From positions 83,011,819-83,075,818 of the forward strand of contig CM065295.1 of the NCBI GenBank assembly GCA_032871835.1: 64,000 nt of DNA. Reading direction: 5' to 3'. The notes under the pieces are model-generated. The model was not told the origin of the DNA, did no database searches, and saw only the letters and a list, made by a program, of their open reading frames with translations. The DNA is from Dipteronia dyeriana. Taxonomy: Eukaryota; Streptophyta; Magnoliopsida; Sapindales; Sapindaceae. How positions within the stretch are numbered: position 1 is the first letter of the stretch; every line of letters starts with the position of its first letter. Made by a program: the position numbers and the translations under genes. This document shows, in pieces, positions 46,059 to 57,281 of this stretch.

Positions 46059-47890
46059 ATGAGCTTCATTCCATGTGCGGCTGGATCGATGTAGGCGGTG
46101 GAGGGGGCGGGGGAGTCTGTCGCTCGATCGGAGGAGGAAAGAGAGTCTGCTGCTCTATCGGAGGGAGAGGGGGAGCCTGTTGCTCAATCGATGGGGGAGG
46201 GGGATCCCCACTCTCTGGAACTCCCCCTCCGGTATGTGGATCCTCCCGACGTCCACCAGTCCTGAAGCCCCTTGATCAATGCGAGCAACTCCCTATGCTT
46301 TTGCTATCGATCCTCCTCGCTCTTCCGGATCATATCCAGTAACTCCCGGTGTTGTTGTTATCGATCATCCACACTCTTCTGGAGGGCTTCACATAACTCG
46401 TTGAACTAATGTTCCTATGCGGCCTGAAATCATGTCAACATTGTTAGTACTAAAACAATCAACAGATCTTGTTAATAAAAACAAAACTATCATCTCAACT
46501 TACCTCCCCATCAGGTCCAATGCCTGCACGGGAATCCCCTGTAGCTGCACCAGGTCCTGAGGTGGTAAACCGAACCCTTCTATGCCCCACTCGTGGAGGA
46601 GACGGCTCAGATCCGTTAGTTTCCATTGCACTGAAACCCGGACCCGATGGGTCTGAAGCCTCCGTCTCACTGCACCTCCCACCCCCACCATCCTCCTTGG
46701 GACCCTCTGCACTACTAGTCTAATCAGGGATAGTTGGAAGGTGAACCCTGTCATCCTCTACATACAGGCTCCCCCCCCCCCCCCCCCCCCCCCCCCCCAC
46801 TTAGGCCTGTGAAGTACGGTGCCACCACCTCAGCTGCTGTGGGCACGAATTCCTTCCTCGTAAACATCTGAAAGCTTAGTTAGAGGAATGTCATTGTAAA
46901 CATAGTAAGTAATATAATGATTAACAAATTAAATAAATACCCTAGCACTGAAAAGCTTGGCCAGCTTCTTCCCTTTAGGTTGTTTGGTCAGCTCCCACTT
47001 CAACATATGAGGAGAAAGCTCTGTAACCCTTTGGGCCCCAAAATCAACGGTTAGTTGGGGGATCACCTTGAAAACAAATATCTGCATCAAAGATAAGTAC
47101 AGTTATAATCTAAAAAAAAAATAGGGAACGAAACTTAATGTACATGTTGTAAATCAAATTTCTTACAAAAAGAGCATGTGATAGACCGTAAATGTTGTAT
47201 CCCACCACGGAATGTACAACAACACCCTGTGACTGCTGACGTCTCTCCTCACGTCGTCGCGGTAACGCATGCTTAAATGAAAATATAGAATGCATGTAGA
47301 CGTGGGTACCCTACGGGAACGCATCGAAGGCATTGAGGTCCTCCACCAACCGAAACTGCCAAACTGGAATATTCAATCTCTAGTCCACCCCCATCAATAT
47401 CCAATTCAACATGTAAATGAGGCACAAATTCACAGCATCGTACGCCTCCTGAAACACTCCGAGGGTAAGAACAACCTTAACACCTCCAACGATACCTCAT
47501 CGGCTCAAGGAAAGTACCGTTCATGTATGTCATTCTCCACTGCAACATACAAACTCGTGTTTGGTACGGCTCCAAAACATAATCCGGTGATGAGGTAAAA
47601 TTCCACCTCTGAAAACCTCACCACATGGTTCCCTAACAAGAACCGCATCTCATATGTTGGTCCGTCATGGTCCAACTCCCGCAACAGCAGCTGATGAATA
47701 ACACCACCCAAAAAATTCAGCTCCCGGTGCACCGACATGAAATGCCCGAAACAGGACGCCATGAACCGACACCGATCATCAACAGCAAAATCCTCAGGGA
47801 CCCGGTTCAGTGCATCGTCTATACGGGTGAGGGATTCAAAATGGTCGTATCGAGTCAATTTTCCATTGAATCAATCTTCCTCTAGAGTTT
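46059..47890 (-). pseudogene. DUF1985/Ulp1-associated MULE-borne gene, broken
   Basis: Minus strand. The first clear block (47,505-47,858) has FMASCFGHFMSVHRELNFLG and YEMRFLLGNHVVRFSEVEFY followed by LITGLCFG, the DUF1985 pattern (FxxGxxxxRFSxxEFxLITGLxFG). After a frameshift the usual continuation appears in pieces: YMHSIFSFKHALPRRREERR and VVGYNIYGLSHAL near 47.2 kb, then VFKVIPQLTVDFGAQRVTEL and KQPKGKKLAKLFSAR near 47.0 kb, then MFTRKEFVPTAAEVVAPYF at 46.83 kb. The low-complexity 3' part (46.07-46.75 kb) is cut by LTR copy 2. A 28-base poly-C run sits in an intron-like gap. Confidence 0.7.
46771..46798. repeat. Poly-C run of 28 bases
   Basis: Twenty-eight consecutive C on plus inside the DUF1985 pseudogene. 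Homopolymer expansion or collapse is likely. Confidence 0.9.
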
Positions 47891-47959
47891 TAAGCAAATC
47901 CTTCAACATGCTCATCATCTGCAATGTCACAGAAACAATACATCAGTAAACTGGAAAAA

Positions 47960-49010
47960 ACTACGTTCTTTGAAAAACATTCTCGATCTTTTGAAAAACA
48001 TTCTCGATCTTTTGAAAAACATTCTCGATCGTTACAAAGATATTCTCTATCATTTGAAACAAATTCTCGATCCTTTAAAAATTCTTCTCTATCATTTGAA
48101 AAATCTTCTCGATCATTTTAAAAAATCTCGACCCTTTGAAAAACATTCTCTATCGTTAGACAAATATTCTCGATCATTTGAAACAAATTCTCGATCCTTT
48201 GAAAAACGTCTCGAATCTTTGAAAATAGTCTCGATCCTTTAAAAAACTTCTCGATTCTTTGAAATAAGCTCGATCCTTTGAAAAACTTCTCGATCATTTT
48301 GAAAAATCTTCTCGATCGTTAGAAACAAATTCTCGATTCTTTGAAAATATTCTCGATCCTTTGAAAAAGTTCTCGATTCTTTGAAAAATCTTCTCGATCA
48401 TTTTAAAAAATCTCGACCCTTTGAAAAACATTCTCGATCGTTTGAAACAAATTCTCGATCGTTTGAAACAAATTCTCAATCGTTTGAAAATATTCTCAAT
48501 CCTTTGAAAATATTCTCGATCCTTTGAAAAACTTCTCCGAAAATAGTCTCGATCCTTTGCAAAAACTTCTTGATTCTTTGAAAAACTTCTCAATCATTTT
48601 GAAAAATCTTCTCGCTCATTTTAAAAAATCTTGACCCTTTGAAAAACATTTTCGATCGTTAGAAACAAATTCTCGATTCTTTGAAAATAGTCTCAATCCT
48701 TTGAAAATATTCTCTATACTTTGAAAAACTTCTCGATTCTTTGAAAATATTCTCGATCCTTTGAAAATAGTCTCGATCCTTTGAAAAACTTCTCGATTCT
48801 TTGAAAAACTTCTCGAACATTTTGAAAAATCTCTACCCTTTGAAAAACATTCTCGATCGTTAGAAAAAAATTATCGATCATTTGAAAAGCTTCTCGATTC
48901 TTTGAAAAAATTACTCGAATCTTTCTAAAAAAACCTCGATACTGTTTAAAAAAACCTGATTTCGATTGAAATATTCTCGATTTATTTTTATTTATAAAAA
49001 AAAAAAACAA
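47960..49010. repeat. 20-bp minisatellite, right subterminal region of the MULE
   Basis: About 50 imperfect units of TTCTCGATCCTTTGAAAAAC (20 bases) with ATCATTT and ATCGTTAG variants. It is in the same orientation as the left array, not inverted. Long reading frames through it are repeat translations. Confidence 0.9.
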
Positions 49011-49445
49011 TCCTCGATACCCGGAATTTCATCTTCCTCATCACATATTCAACCTCATTTTAAACCCAAACCTAAACCACAACCATTCTCAGACCTGTTT
49101 TTCAACCATAATCTACAATTTCAATCAACAAAAAACGAGTCTAGCATGCAATGATAAGTTATCAATAGTAAATCGAGAAATAAAACAAACGGAACTTACC
49201 TCTGTCAATCGCTGTGAAATCTACTATATTCCCGTTTCCATCAATTCGCTGTCGATTTCCTTACCGTCGGTTTCTTTCTCACTCTTGCTTTTCTCAGACT
49301 AACAAAATGATAACTTTCTCACTTTTTCAATCTTTCGGGGTATTCTCGTCTCTTTACGTTAAATGGTGTATTTTAAACTTACATTACTAAACTGATGATA
49401 TTTGCACAACACCCCTATTCAATAGTGTCATTTATTTTTCAAACC

Positions 49446-49448
<3 letters not shown>

Positions 49449-49485
<37 letters not shown>

Positions 49486-50635
49486 CACTCACAAAGTTGT
49501 AGGTTTATATATACTAAAAGTTTTTAAAATCATTAATAAATGACCAACGTATATTAGTAAAAAAACTTATTGGAGAAAAAAATGTAGGATTGAATTGAAT
49601 AAGATTTTTTTTTCTCTACGTTGAATTTGTATTTTTTTTTTCTCACATTTGTATCATATAATAAAAATAAATAAATAAATAAACATGAAGAGAGATACAT
49701 ACAACCCTGCCTTAAAATTTAACTCACTTGTTAATTGTATTCATCTGCTTTTGTTAATTTTTCTTTTTGAGAATTAGCCTTTATTATTTTTTTAAGTTTT
49801 ATTTTTTAAACTATGAATTTATAACTTGATAATACAGAATAAATTAACAATGAAATATATTATAAAATTGCATGTGTTGTTCAATAGTTAAAAGGTGTTA
49901 TCTTAGTATCTTACATATATGATTTTTATTCTAATAAATAATTAATAAATCATAAAACTGATGTTAATACCATATCTTCCACGTGACGGATTCGAGTCCC
50001 TCCATAAATATTAAACAATACGGATGACGTGCTCAGGTACCTTATAGATGGAGCCCAAAGCTGTTTTTTAGATATATTTATAAACGGGTCGAACCAATAG
50101 CAGTGAGAATGTTAAAATGATTTTGAAAGGCCAGGTGCGGCGTTGTTTGAGTGTAATCGGTTTCATTGAGTTTGAAGCTAGACCACACCGTTTTTGTATC
50201 GCTGCTCAAATGCAGACTAAAAGCACCAAGTTAGATTAAAGGCGTCAAATGGATCCAATTCGAATTTATTTTCAGTTTTTTCAGATTTTTGGGTCCATAT
50301 CGATCTTGGTCTGAAAATTTTCAGATTTGATTGCTTCGGATCTTTAAATAGAATGTCTCTCAATTGGATAATTTCTACCGGATATGGATAGATATGTTCG
50401 GATTGTCATCGGTTATGATGATAGAAGAAAACCGGATATGGCGCAAGCATGGTTTTCATTTGGCGTCAATCTTACGATATATAACAAATATTATTTTGCT
50501 GATTATTAACATAATGTCTCAACATAAGCATGCACGAGTTACTGCCATTGAAGTGCAAGTCATGAACAGAATGAGAACAATTTTTTCATTGAAGAAGATG
50601 CCAGTCTCGTGATGTCTGTATCGCTCTCATGTCCC
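49449..50635. other. Intergenic DNA with a (TA)n run
   Basis: (TA)n at 49,449-49,484. No gene is seen up to the hAT-like element. 50,130-50,235 has moderately GC-rich sequence (AGGTGCGGCGTTGTTTGAG ... GCTCAAATGCAGAC) that could be a small MITE with inverted TTGAG/CTCAA ends. Confidence 0.5.
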
Positions 50636-51201
50636 GTGTAAGTTAGGGGTGTATAAAAAACCGTCAAACCGAACCAACCCGTCTAATCTAACCTAAACTT
50701 TATGAGTTGGTTTGGTTTCACATATAAAAAAATTATTAATCGGTTTGTCATTTACCAATCCAATAAAAGATTGGTTTGATTTGGTTTGATTTGGTTTGGA
50801 TTACTAAAAAGAAAATTCATACAACTCAAACCCACCCATATATTTAATAAAATCCAATCCATATTTCTTGGGGTTTTGTAACTTTTATTTATATTTAATT
50901 GCTTCTCATATAAAAAAGTCTTTTTTTTTCTTCTCATTCATTATCATCAACCATTTTGTATTATACTACTTCTTTTTTTATTTTTACATATTATATATTT
51001 TTAATAAATAAAATATAGTTATTTATCTCTTCCATTACATTTTAGAATATGAGTTTTATTATGTTTTATTTTTTATTTTTCTGTTATGGTACCTTTTATT
51101 GTCAATTTGTCAATTATATAATATTTTTAATTTTTAAAATAACTAAATAACACCTACTTAATATTTTTATATTTAGATATTTTTTATAATAATACAAAAA
51201 A

Positions 51202-52469
51202 TGAATATTATCATTTTCCTCCTATAATTTGACCTATTAGTAATTTTACCCCCTTTTAGTTCTGAAAATGATTGATCTTTCTCTTGAAAACCAAAATATT
51301 CAAAGTTTTACCCCTTCCATCATGATTTCCGTTAAAAAAGTTGATTCTCATTTCCCCCCTAAGGTATGTCATATTAGATAAACTAGTCCCTCTAGTTTCA
51401 ATAATAGTCGATCAACCCCCTGAAACCAAAACTATTGGTTATTTTGCCAATTGTCAAGTTTTCTAACAAAAATCTGTTTGACCGTTAATTAATAAATAAA
51501 TATATCTCCATCAAGGACTGATCTTTGGACCTTAAGGTTAATAGCCACAAGCTCTAACCAGCTAAGCTACTACAACTCATTGTTGAATGTTTGTTGATTT
51601 AAATGTATATATATATTTATATAATTTGTTTAAAATAATTTAAATATGTTTATATAATTTAAAATAAAGTTATATATAATTTAAAATAAACACATATTTA
51701 ATAATAATATATAAAAATGGATTTATGAAAAAGAAAAAGAAAATAACAAAATAAAAGGAAAACAATTTTTTTTAAAGGAAAATATTATTATTATTCTTTC
51801 TTTCTTTCTTTCTTTTGATTTTTTTTTCCCTTTTCATTTTATAAGCTTTGATTTTCTGAGTTTTTTTTATCAAATTGAAATAATATATTTTTTGAAAATG
51901 AAAAAAATTCAAAAAAAAAATATGAGCTTTGAATTTCTGGATTTCCAAGGTTTTCTTTTGTTTTTTTATTTTTTTAATTTCTTTTTCATAAATTTGTTTT
52001 TATATATTATTATTAAATATGAGTTTATTTTAAATTATATAAATAGATTTAAATTATTTTAGGGCTTGTGGCTATTAACCTTAAGGTCCAAGGTTCAATT
52101 CCTAATACAGACGTTTTTCTTATTTAATTAACGGTCAAGGAATTTGGAATGAAAACTTGACATAAGAGGCAAAATTACCAATAGTTTAGGTTTTCGAGGG
52201 TTCATCGCTCTTATTGAAAATAAAAGAACTATTTTATCTAATATGGTAAACCTAAAAGTGGGAAATGATAATTTTCTATTAAGTTTGATTTACCTTTTAC
52301 CATATTACCCTTCCAATTCAACAGTCAACGGAGGATTTAACGGAATTATTAATGATAAGGGGAAAAACTTAGAATATTTTGGTTTTTAAGGGGAAGATCA
52401 ATCATTTTTAAAACTAGATGGGGTAAAGTTACTAATATGTCAAACTATAGGGGGGAAATGATAATATCC
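51202..52469. mobile_element. MULE-type MITE nested in the hAT element, with tRNA-Asn-like arms
   Basis: Long inverted arms begin TGAATATTATCATTTTCCTC on the left. The reverse complement of the right end begins GGGATATTATCATTTCCCCC. TACAAAAAA at 51,193-51,201 and 52,470-52,478 is a 9-bp target duplication typical of Mutator-like elements. The arms extend several hundred bases and include a tRNA-derived segment. The centre is T/A-rich. No coding capacity. Confidence 0.82.
51520..51590 (-). pseudogene. tRNA-Asn-derived sequence in the MITE arm
   Basis: Minus strand reads TAGCTTAGCTGGTTAGAGCT, then TGTGGCTATTAACCTTAAGG. Plant tRNA-Asn has ATAGCTCAGTTGGTTAGAGC and TGTGGCTGTTAACCACAAGG, so the D arm and anticodon arm are recognisable. 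The anticodon position is changed (ATT for GTT), the stem is mispaired and the T arm is degraded. The other arm (52,066-52,115, plus) keeps CTTGTGGCTATTAACCTTAA and a better T arm, GGTTCAATTCC. Not a functional tRNA. Confidence 0.6.
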
Positions 52470-52935
52470 CTACAAAAAATGATTTTTAGGTTTAAACCTA
52501 AACCATCAAATCAACCCAAACCAACCCGACTTTTTTTTGTTTGGTTTGAATCGGTTCGACAAATCACATCGATTTGGTTTGGATTGAAATATAGTCAAAC
52601 CGATATATATATATATGTTTGGTTTGATATTGAGCTTCAATCCAAACCAAACCGAAATTGCACACACCTAGTGTAAGTGCTCGCAAACTTGTAAGCATAA
52701 CAAATTTATTCACCAAGATGAATAATCGAGATTTATTTATAACATTTAGGCAAACGTTTGAAGGGAAAATAATTACAAGTAATTAAATTTAGATGTCAAA
52801 AATGCTTGAAAGGAGTATACGCATTAGTATTACCATTAATATAAATAGTGAACTCGATGAAAAGTATGAAATAAATAAAAAATTGTTTCTTCCCCCTCCA
52901 TACCGGAAGAACATGTAATCTGCTAAGAAAAATCG

Positions 52936-53294
52936 TTAGGAAATCTTTCTGGATACATTCTTATATCCACATCCCATACCTAGAAATATTAAAGTCCCCG
53001 TCGATGGATCCTGATTAATGCTAAACTTTAAACCCAGAAATTCTCTTATGCTTTTTAGTGTTTCGATCCCATATGGCGACAACTTCCCAATACGGACCTT
53101 AGAAACATCTGGTTCACTTAATGCACAAAGTAGAAACAACAAACCCTACAAAACAGAACATAATAGCTTATCAGGTCTCATGCAATCTTGAAATATTGGA
53201 TGCTCACAGAAACGTGTTTGTCTTGCATTGAAGAAACTAGTACAGACTTCTTCAGCATTTTAAGACAATACAGAGAAGTGAAAATAGCTTTTAG

Positions 53295-53351
<57 letters not shown>

Positions 53352-55585
53352 AATATTTAGTCATGCTTCCAGGAATGCCAGAGCCGAAATTTGATAGAAA
53401 ACATTCAAATGGGTGCACATTAACAATGAGCAGTAAAAACTATATATATTATAGAGCAAAGCACCCATATCTAATCACACAGTTTCGGTTAAAAACAATA
53501 TGATCCCATGGGCAAAACTGCTAAATTGAGGTTAAATCCTACGTTAGAATAAAACGTAAAACCATATAATCTTCATTAAACAAGGGAAACTCAGCAATGG
53601 GAACAGAGCTTTTCATTCACAAAATATTCATTAATAAAATAGTGAAGAAATGAAGCACACTGGACACAAACCTGGTGTGTCAAATCCACAACTCCACCTT
53701 GCTGAATCTGTTCAAGAACAAATGAAGCAATTTGCTCTCCAACATCTTCGGGTGGAGTCAGCACTCTCTTCTCCTCATCTTCAATTTCACCAACTTCTCC
53801 TATTTGTGCATAAGAAACTGCAGTATCAGCAGAAATGAAGGAACCAGAAGTAGTTTCTGCTACCAGTGATATTCCATAACCGGGTGACCTGCCATGAAAT
53901 GCCTTTTCTTTATGAGATAAACTGTGCCTAGCTAGCATACAACACAATACAATCGAAAGACCACTTTGCCATTTTATCATCAATAAACAACTAGATAATA
54001 TTGATGGTTAATGAGAACCCATACTTTCCAGCTTGAGGACCAGCTTTATGATCAGTAAAGATGTGAACATCTGGAAGCAAGCAATTGAAGATTCCACGAG
54101 CAGAACGAATCATAGCATTTTCAAATTGAGAAGACACTCTGGCGGAGAAGGTAACCCCTCTAATTCTCTTCACCATTCCCTCGTCAAGCCAGTTAACAGC
54201 CTGTAGAGAGGACAACTCGTAAGAAAACGATAAAATCAATAAGCTAACACAAGATTTATTCTGTCTTTTACTATTTTTTCTAAGTCTCGTAAGTTAGCTT
54301 TATATTCCTTCTCTTATTTTCTTATATATCTTGGTGTTTCTATTGTATATGTGCCCAAGTTAATAATTTCTCTTACTAGAGGTGAATTAAAATAAGATTC
54401 AAAAACTCACTGTTAACTTTTCAACAGTTGGAACCGTTAAAATAACTTCTCCCCCACCATGGGGTGTAGCTCCACGACTCTCTATTTTCAACTCCAATCC
54501 TTCAGAGGGAACCCCAAAACGCTTCAACATTGGTAAGGTAGTAGACCGGAAAGTGTCAACACATGGGTCCTTAGAATCATTTGTAATTCCTGAAAAACAA
54601 ACAAATTGCATTTGAAACACAGACCAAGACATTATTGGTTAATCTTTTGCCATTTATCAATTATTCCTATCCATCACAATGTAAATTTCGACTTCCAATT
54701 TTCCAAATCTTTTATTTCAATGTAATGTAAAACATGTTCTGATCCATAGAAATCTGTCACAAAAATTTACGAACCATCCATGAACAGATACCTTATCAAA
54801 ATTCTACACTCCTAGTTCTAATCTACTGCTGCAACTAAAGAAGCACTAGAAAAACAAAATCATTTATCAACCACAAAAGTGAACTGCTTGTGTTTCATAG
54901 CATATTTCGCAATTCTATAAAATAAAAACGATAGCATTTTCGAGCTATAAAAGCACACAATGATACCTTTGAGCCTTATCGAAATAGGTTTCTTAGCGAA
55001 CAAGGCCAACAGAATCAATGGCTCCAAGAAATACCCGATGGACCGACTAACACCGCAGTCGTGAACTAGATTTTTGCCTCCCATCACCGTTCCTGGCTTG
55101 TACTTCAATTTTGTCCCTGCAAAATATCAAACCATTTGTACAACAACAGCACCAATAATACCAAAACTAAGATAACACAGTTCATGTAAATATAAATTGA
55201 AATAATCGAATAGCACTTGTCCACTATTAGCTTATGTTTTACTAAGTCCATTAAAATGGAAATAATGAAGAGAGTTACCAGTTTCGTTGATTTCTACGAT
55301 GCAGTCATCGCAGACTTTCTCGATAAGGCGGAGGAGCGAAACCTCGTGGGGGCGAAGGCCAGGCCACGTGTCTTCAGCACGGATTTCCTCTATGAGAAGG
55401 GGAGTAGACGATAGAGTAGACAAAACAAGTCTCTGCCTCAGGTTCTGGCTCCCCTTTAGCTTCTTGTATGTTGTCTTCCCCGTTTTTGAGAGAGACTGAT
55501 CTCTTACGATACTGTTTCGGTTATATGGGCAGCTCTTTAAAACCCCAAACCCCAACTTCAGCTTCTTGTTCACTGTCTTCCCCAT
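52936..55585 (-). CDS. RCL1: RNA 3'-terminal phosphate cyclase-like protein (18S rRNA processing)
   Basis: Six exons: 55,585-55,279; 55,116-54,967; 54,589-54,411; 54,200-54,025; 53,888-53,672; 53,145-52,936. All have GT-AG junctions and phases that join cleanly, giving 412 residues. Family landmarks in order: GSQNLRQRLVLSTLS, RPHEVSLLRLIEKVCDD, HDCGVSRSIGYFLEPL, KDPCVDTFRSTTLPML, GLELKIESRGATPHGGGEV, GMVKRIRGVTFSARVSSQFE, FTDHKAGPQAGKSPGYGISL, LTPPEDVGE, QGGVVDLTHQGLLFLLCALS and KLSPYGIETLKSIREFLG. RCL1 acts in the nucleolus with BMS1 in the small-subunit processome at pre-18S site A2; it lacks the cyclase activity of RtcA. The protein is ~34 residues longer than usual because of a 102-bp 5' duplication that moved the start codon. 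Confidence 0.97.
53298..53344. repeat. (TA)n microsatellite in RCL1 intron 5
   Basis: About 23 TA units inside the intron between exons 5 and 6. The 68-codon frame through it is an artefact. Confidence 0.9.
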
Positions 55586-55655
55586 TTTTCAGAGAGAGAC
55601 AGGTGTTTTACGGCAGCGTTTCGTTTATATGGCCACCTCTGCAGTCTGCACTTCT
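55457..55655. repeat. 102-bp tandem duplication at the RCL1 start
   Basis: Two units 102 bases apart: TAGCTTCTTGTATGTTGTCT and CAGCTTCTTGTTCACTGTCT, each followed by TCTTCCCC(A/G)TTTTT and AGAGAGAC, and later by GTTT(A/C)GGTTATATGG-like sequence. The upstream unit keeps CAT (ATG on minus, 55,583-55,585); the gene-proximal unit has CGT (ACG, 55,481-55,483). Confidence 0.85.
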
Positions 55656-55659
55656 CTTC

Positions 55660-57281
55660 TCTTTCAAGCTGGTTAGATTTCTTAGGAGAGTTAGATACTC
55701 TCCAAGTTTTAAAAAAATCAATTCCATACCAATTACGTTCAAGTTACTTCACATATTAGTTAAAATATTAAATATTACAACACATATCAATCCTAATTTC
55801 CTAACATTGCATCATCACATATAATCCAAGCATCCCATATGATCAGTTTTAGGAGTACATATTTAAAACACATCCACAATTGAAATAATATCACCAGATT
55901 GTGTTGAACTCTTCCTACCAATCAATGAATACTGCCAGGATAATCTATTGAACTTTTGTTCTTTTTGTTATAGTATAAACTAGAATGTCATTGAAGGCCA
56001 TAACTATATAATATTTGTTCCAGGAGCAAGACCCAATTCTATACTTGGTCGAAGCAAATTTGTCAAAGATTAACAGTCAAGACAATGTTTTTGATTAAAA
56101 AATCAAGACATGAAAATCATCAAGTACTAATAAAATTCATTATTTACAATGGACTAATGGAGGAAATATGTAAGCGTGAAGGCCAGACCTAAGAAGAGCA
56201 GCTGAGTGGAGGCTTCAGGTGACCGCTAGAGCAGCAGCATGGGCCGTGGAGGAGCGGTGTGTGGCAGCAACGATAAGATGAAGAGATGCAGCGGCGCCGA
56301 TGTGCCGTGAAAGGAGAAGAAGGGCTGTTGCAGGGTTGAGACTTGAGAGGAATAAATAAATGGTGGCCTTGAAACAGTCTAGGTAAATAAATCTTTACTT
56401 TACTTTAATGCATTAAAATAACTCAAAAAGAGCTTGTAACATTAATCCCTTAAAAATAAAAATAAAACAGTAACGATATTTTTAATGATATTAGGGCGCA
56501 CTAACGAGGTATTACAGTATTTCCAATGAGGAATAGTGAATTTAATTCCTAATTTGTAGTCAGGATGTTTAATTAAGAAAAAAAAATCTCATGGTATGAC
56601 TTTTTAAGTAGAGTTTCTAAAGTATATCTTTTTATAGTATAGCTTTAAATAAAATAAAAAATTGGTTGTATAAATTATAAAAAATGTGTTCAGACATTGA
56701 TAATGTATTTTTAAAAATAGTTTTTTGTTGTATGAATTATAAAAAAAAAAAAAATTGATAATTTATAATAAAAGAGTTGTTTAATGGAATATCTAAAATT
56801 TATAAAAGATAGTTACGACAATTTATATGTTTTAAAAAAACTCAAAAAGAAACTTTTAAAAAGAAACGTTGTTTTGAGTTTTGCCAAACAAAAAAAAACT
56901 AACATTAAAAAAACGATTTTTATCCTTTTAAAAGTCATATCAAACATTAGGAAAGTTACTATTGGAAAAATAACTTGATCCCTTATTGATTCTCTTTCCA
57001 ATAAAAGTTTATTCATTTTGATTAGTAACCGTATTATTTAATAAAAATTTGATATGGCATCAAATATACCAAACAATAATTCTCAATTTATAGATTAAAA
57101 AAATCATTTTTTTTAAGTATTAAATTGATTCTCTTTAATTCCCCACACATGCATATAATATACTTATTATGGAACTCGAACATCTGACCATCAAATGTGA
57201 AAGAGAGGTGCACCGTCATATAATGGTATACTAGAAAATATTAATCAGAATACAAAAAACTTAAAAAAAAAAATTACAAAA
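55660..57281. other. Intergenic DNA with dispersed repeat
   Basis: No gene is supported. 56,160-56,345 is a GC-richer patch (GGCCGTGGAGGAGCGGTG, GCAGCGGCGCCGATGTG) with no open frame of note; it may be an old exon or repeat fragment. 56,387-57,105 contains pieces homologous to 19,026-19,380. Confidence 0.5.

Larger units (their letters stand above)
28850..49440. mobile_element. Large Mutator-like element (KI/Ulp1-type MULE) with nested LTR elements
   Basis: The limits are approximate. The left end (GATATGTCACC, AATGATGTCACC, TTTTAATAACTTAAGTTTAAAATG at 28,862-28,965) and the reverse complement of the right end (AATATCATCAGTTTAGTAATG, TAAGTTTAAAATACACC at 49,370-49,405) look like diverged inverted ends. 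Both ends have 20-bp minisatellites inside (29.3-30.13 kb and 47.96-49.0 kb). Between them are a mudrA-type transposase pseudogene on plus and a DUF1985/Ulp1-type pseudogene on minus, the gene pair known from Kaonashi-type MULEs. Two LTR elements (6.8 and 4.9 kb) inserted later; without them the element would be about 9 kb. Confidence 0.6.
50644..52670. mobile_element. hAT-like non-autonomous element
   Basis: The ends TAGGGGTGTATAAAAAACCG and CGAAATTGCACACACCTA are imperfect inverted repeats. They are flanked by an exact 8-bp duplication GTGTAAGT at 50,636-50,643 and 52,671-52,678, the hAT signature. Subterminal TTGGTTTGGTTTGGATT-type repeats occur in opposite orientation at both ends (50,700-50,880; 52,500-52,655). 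No transposase is encoded; about 1.27 kb of it is a later MULE MITE. Confidence 0.88.

Noticed and set aside
46469..46754. Pro/Ser-rich ORFs on plus, overlapping the DUF1985 pseudogene
   Set aside because: The minus strand carries the recognisable gene order; the plus frame is its shadow.
48294..49010. Minus-strand ORFs of 98-99 codons
   Set aside because: Translation of the right-hand 20-bp minisatellite.
51520..51590. Functional tRNA-Asn gene
   Set aside because: The anticodon position is altered, the anticodon stem is mispaired and the T arm is degraded; it sits in a MITE arm.
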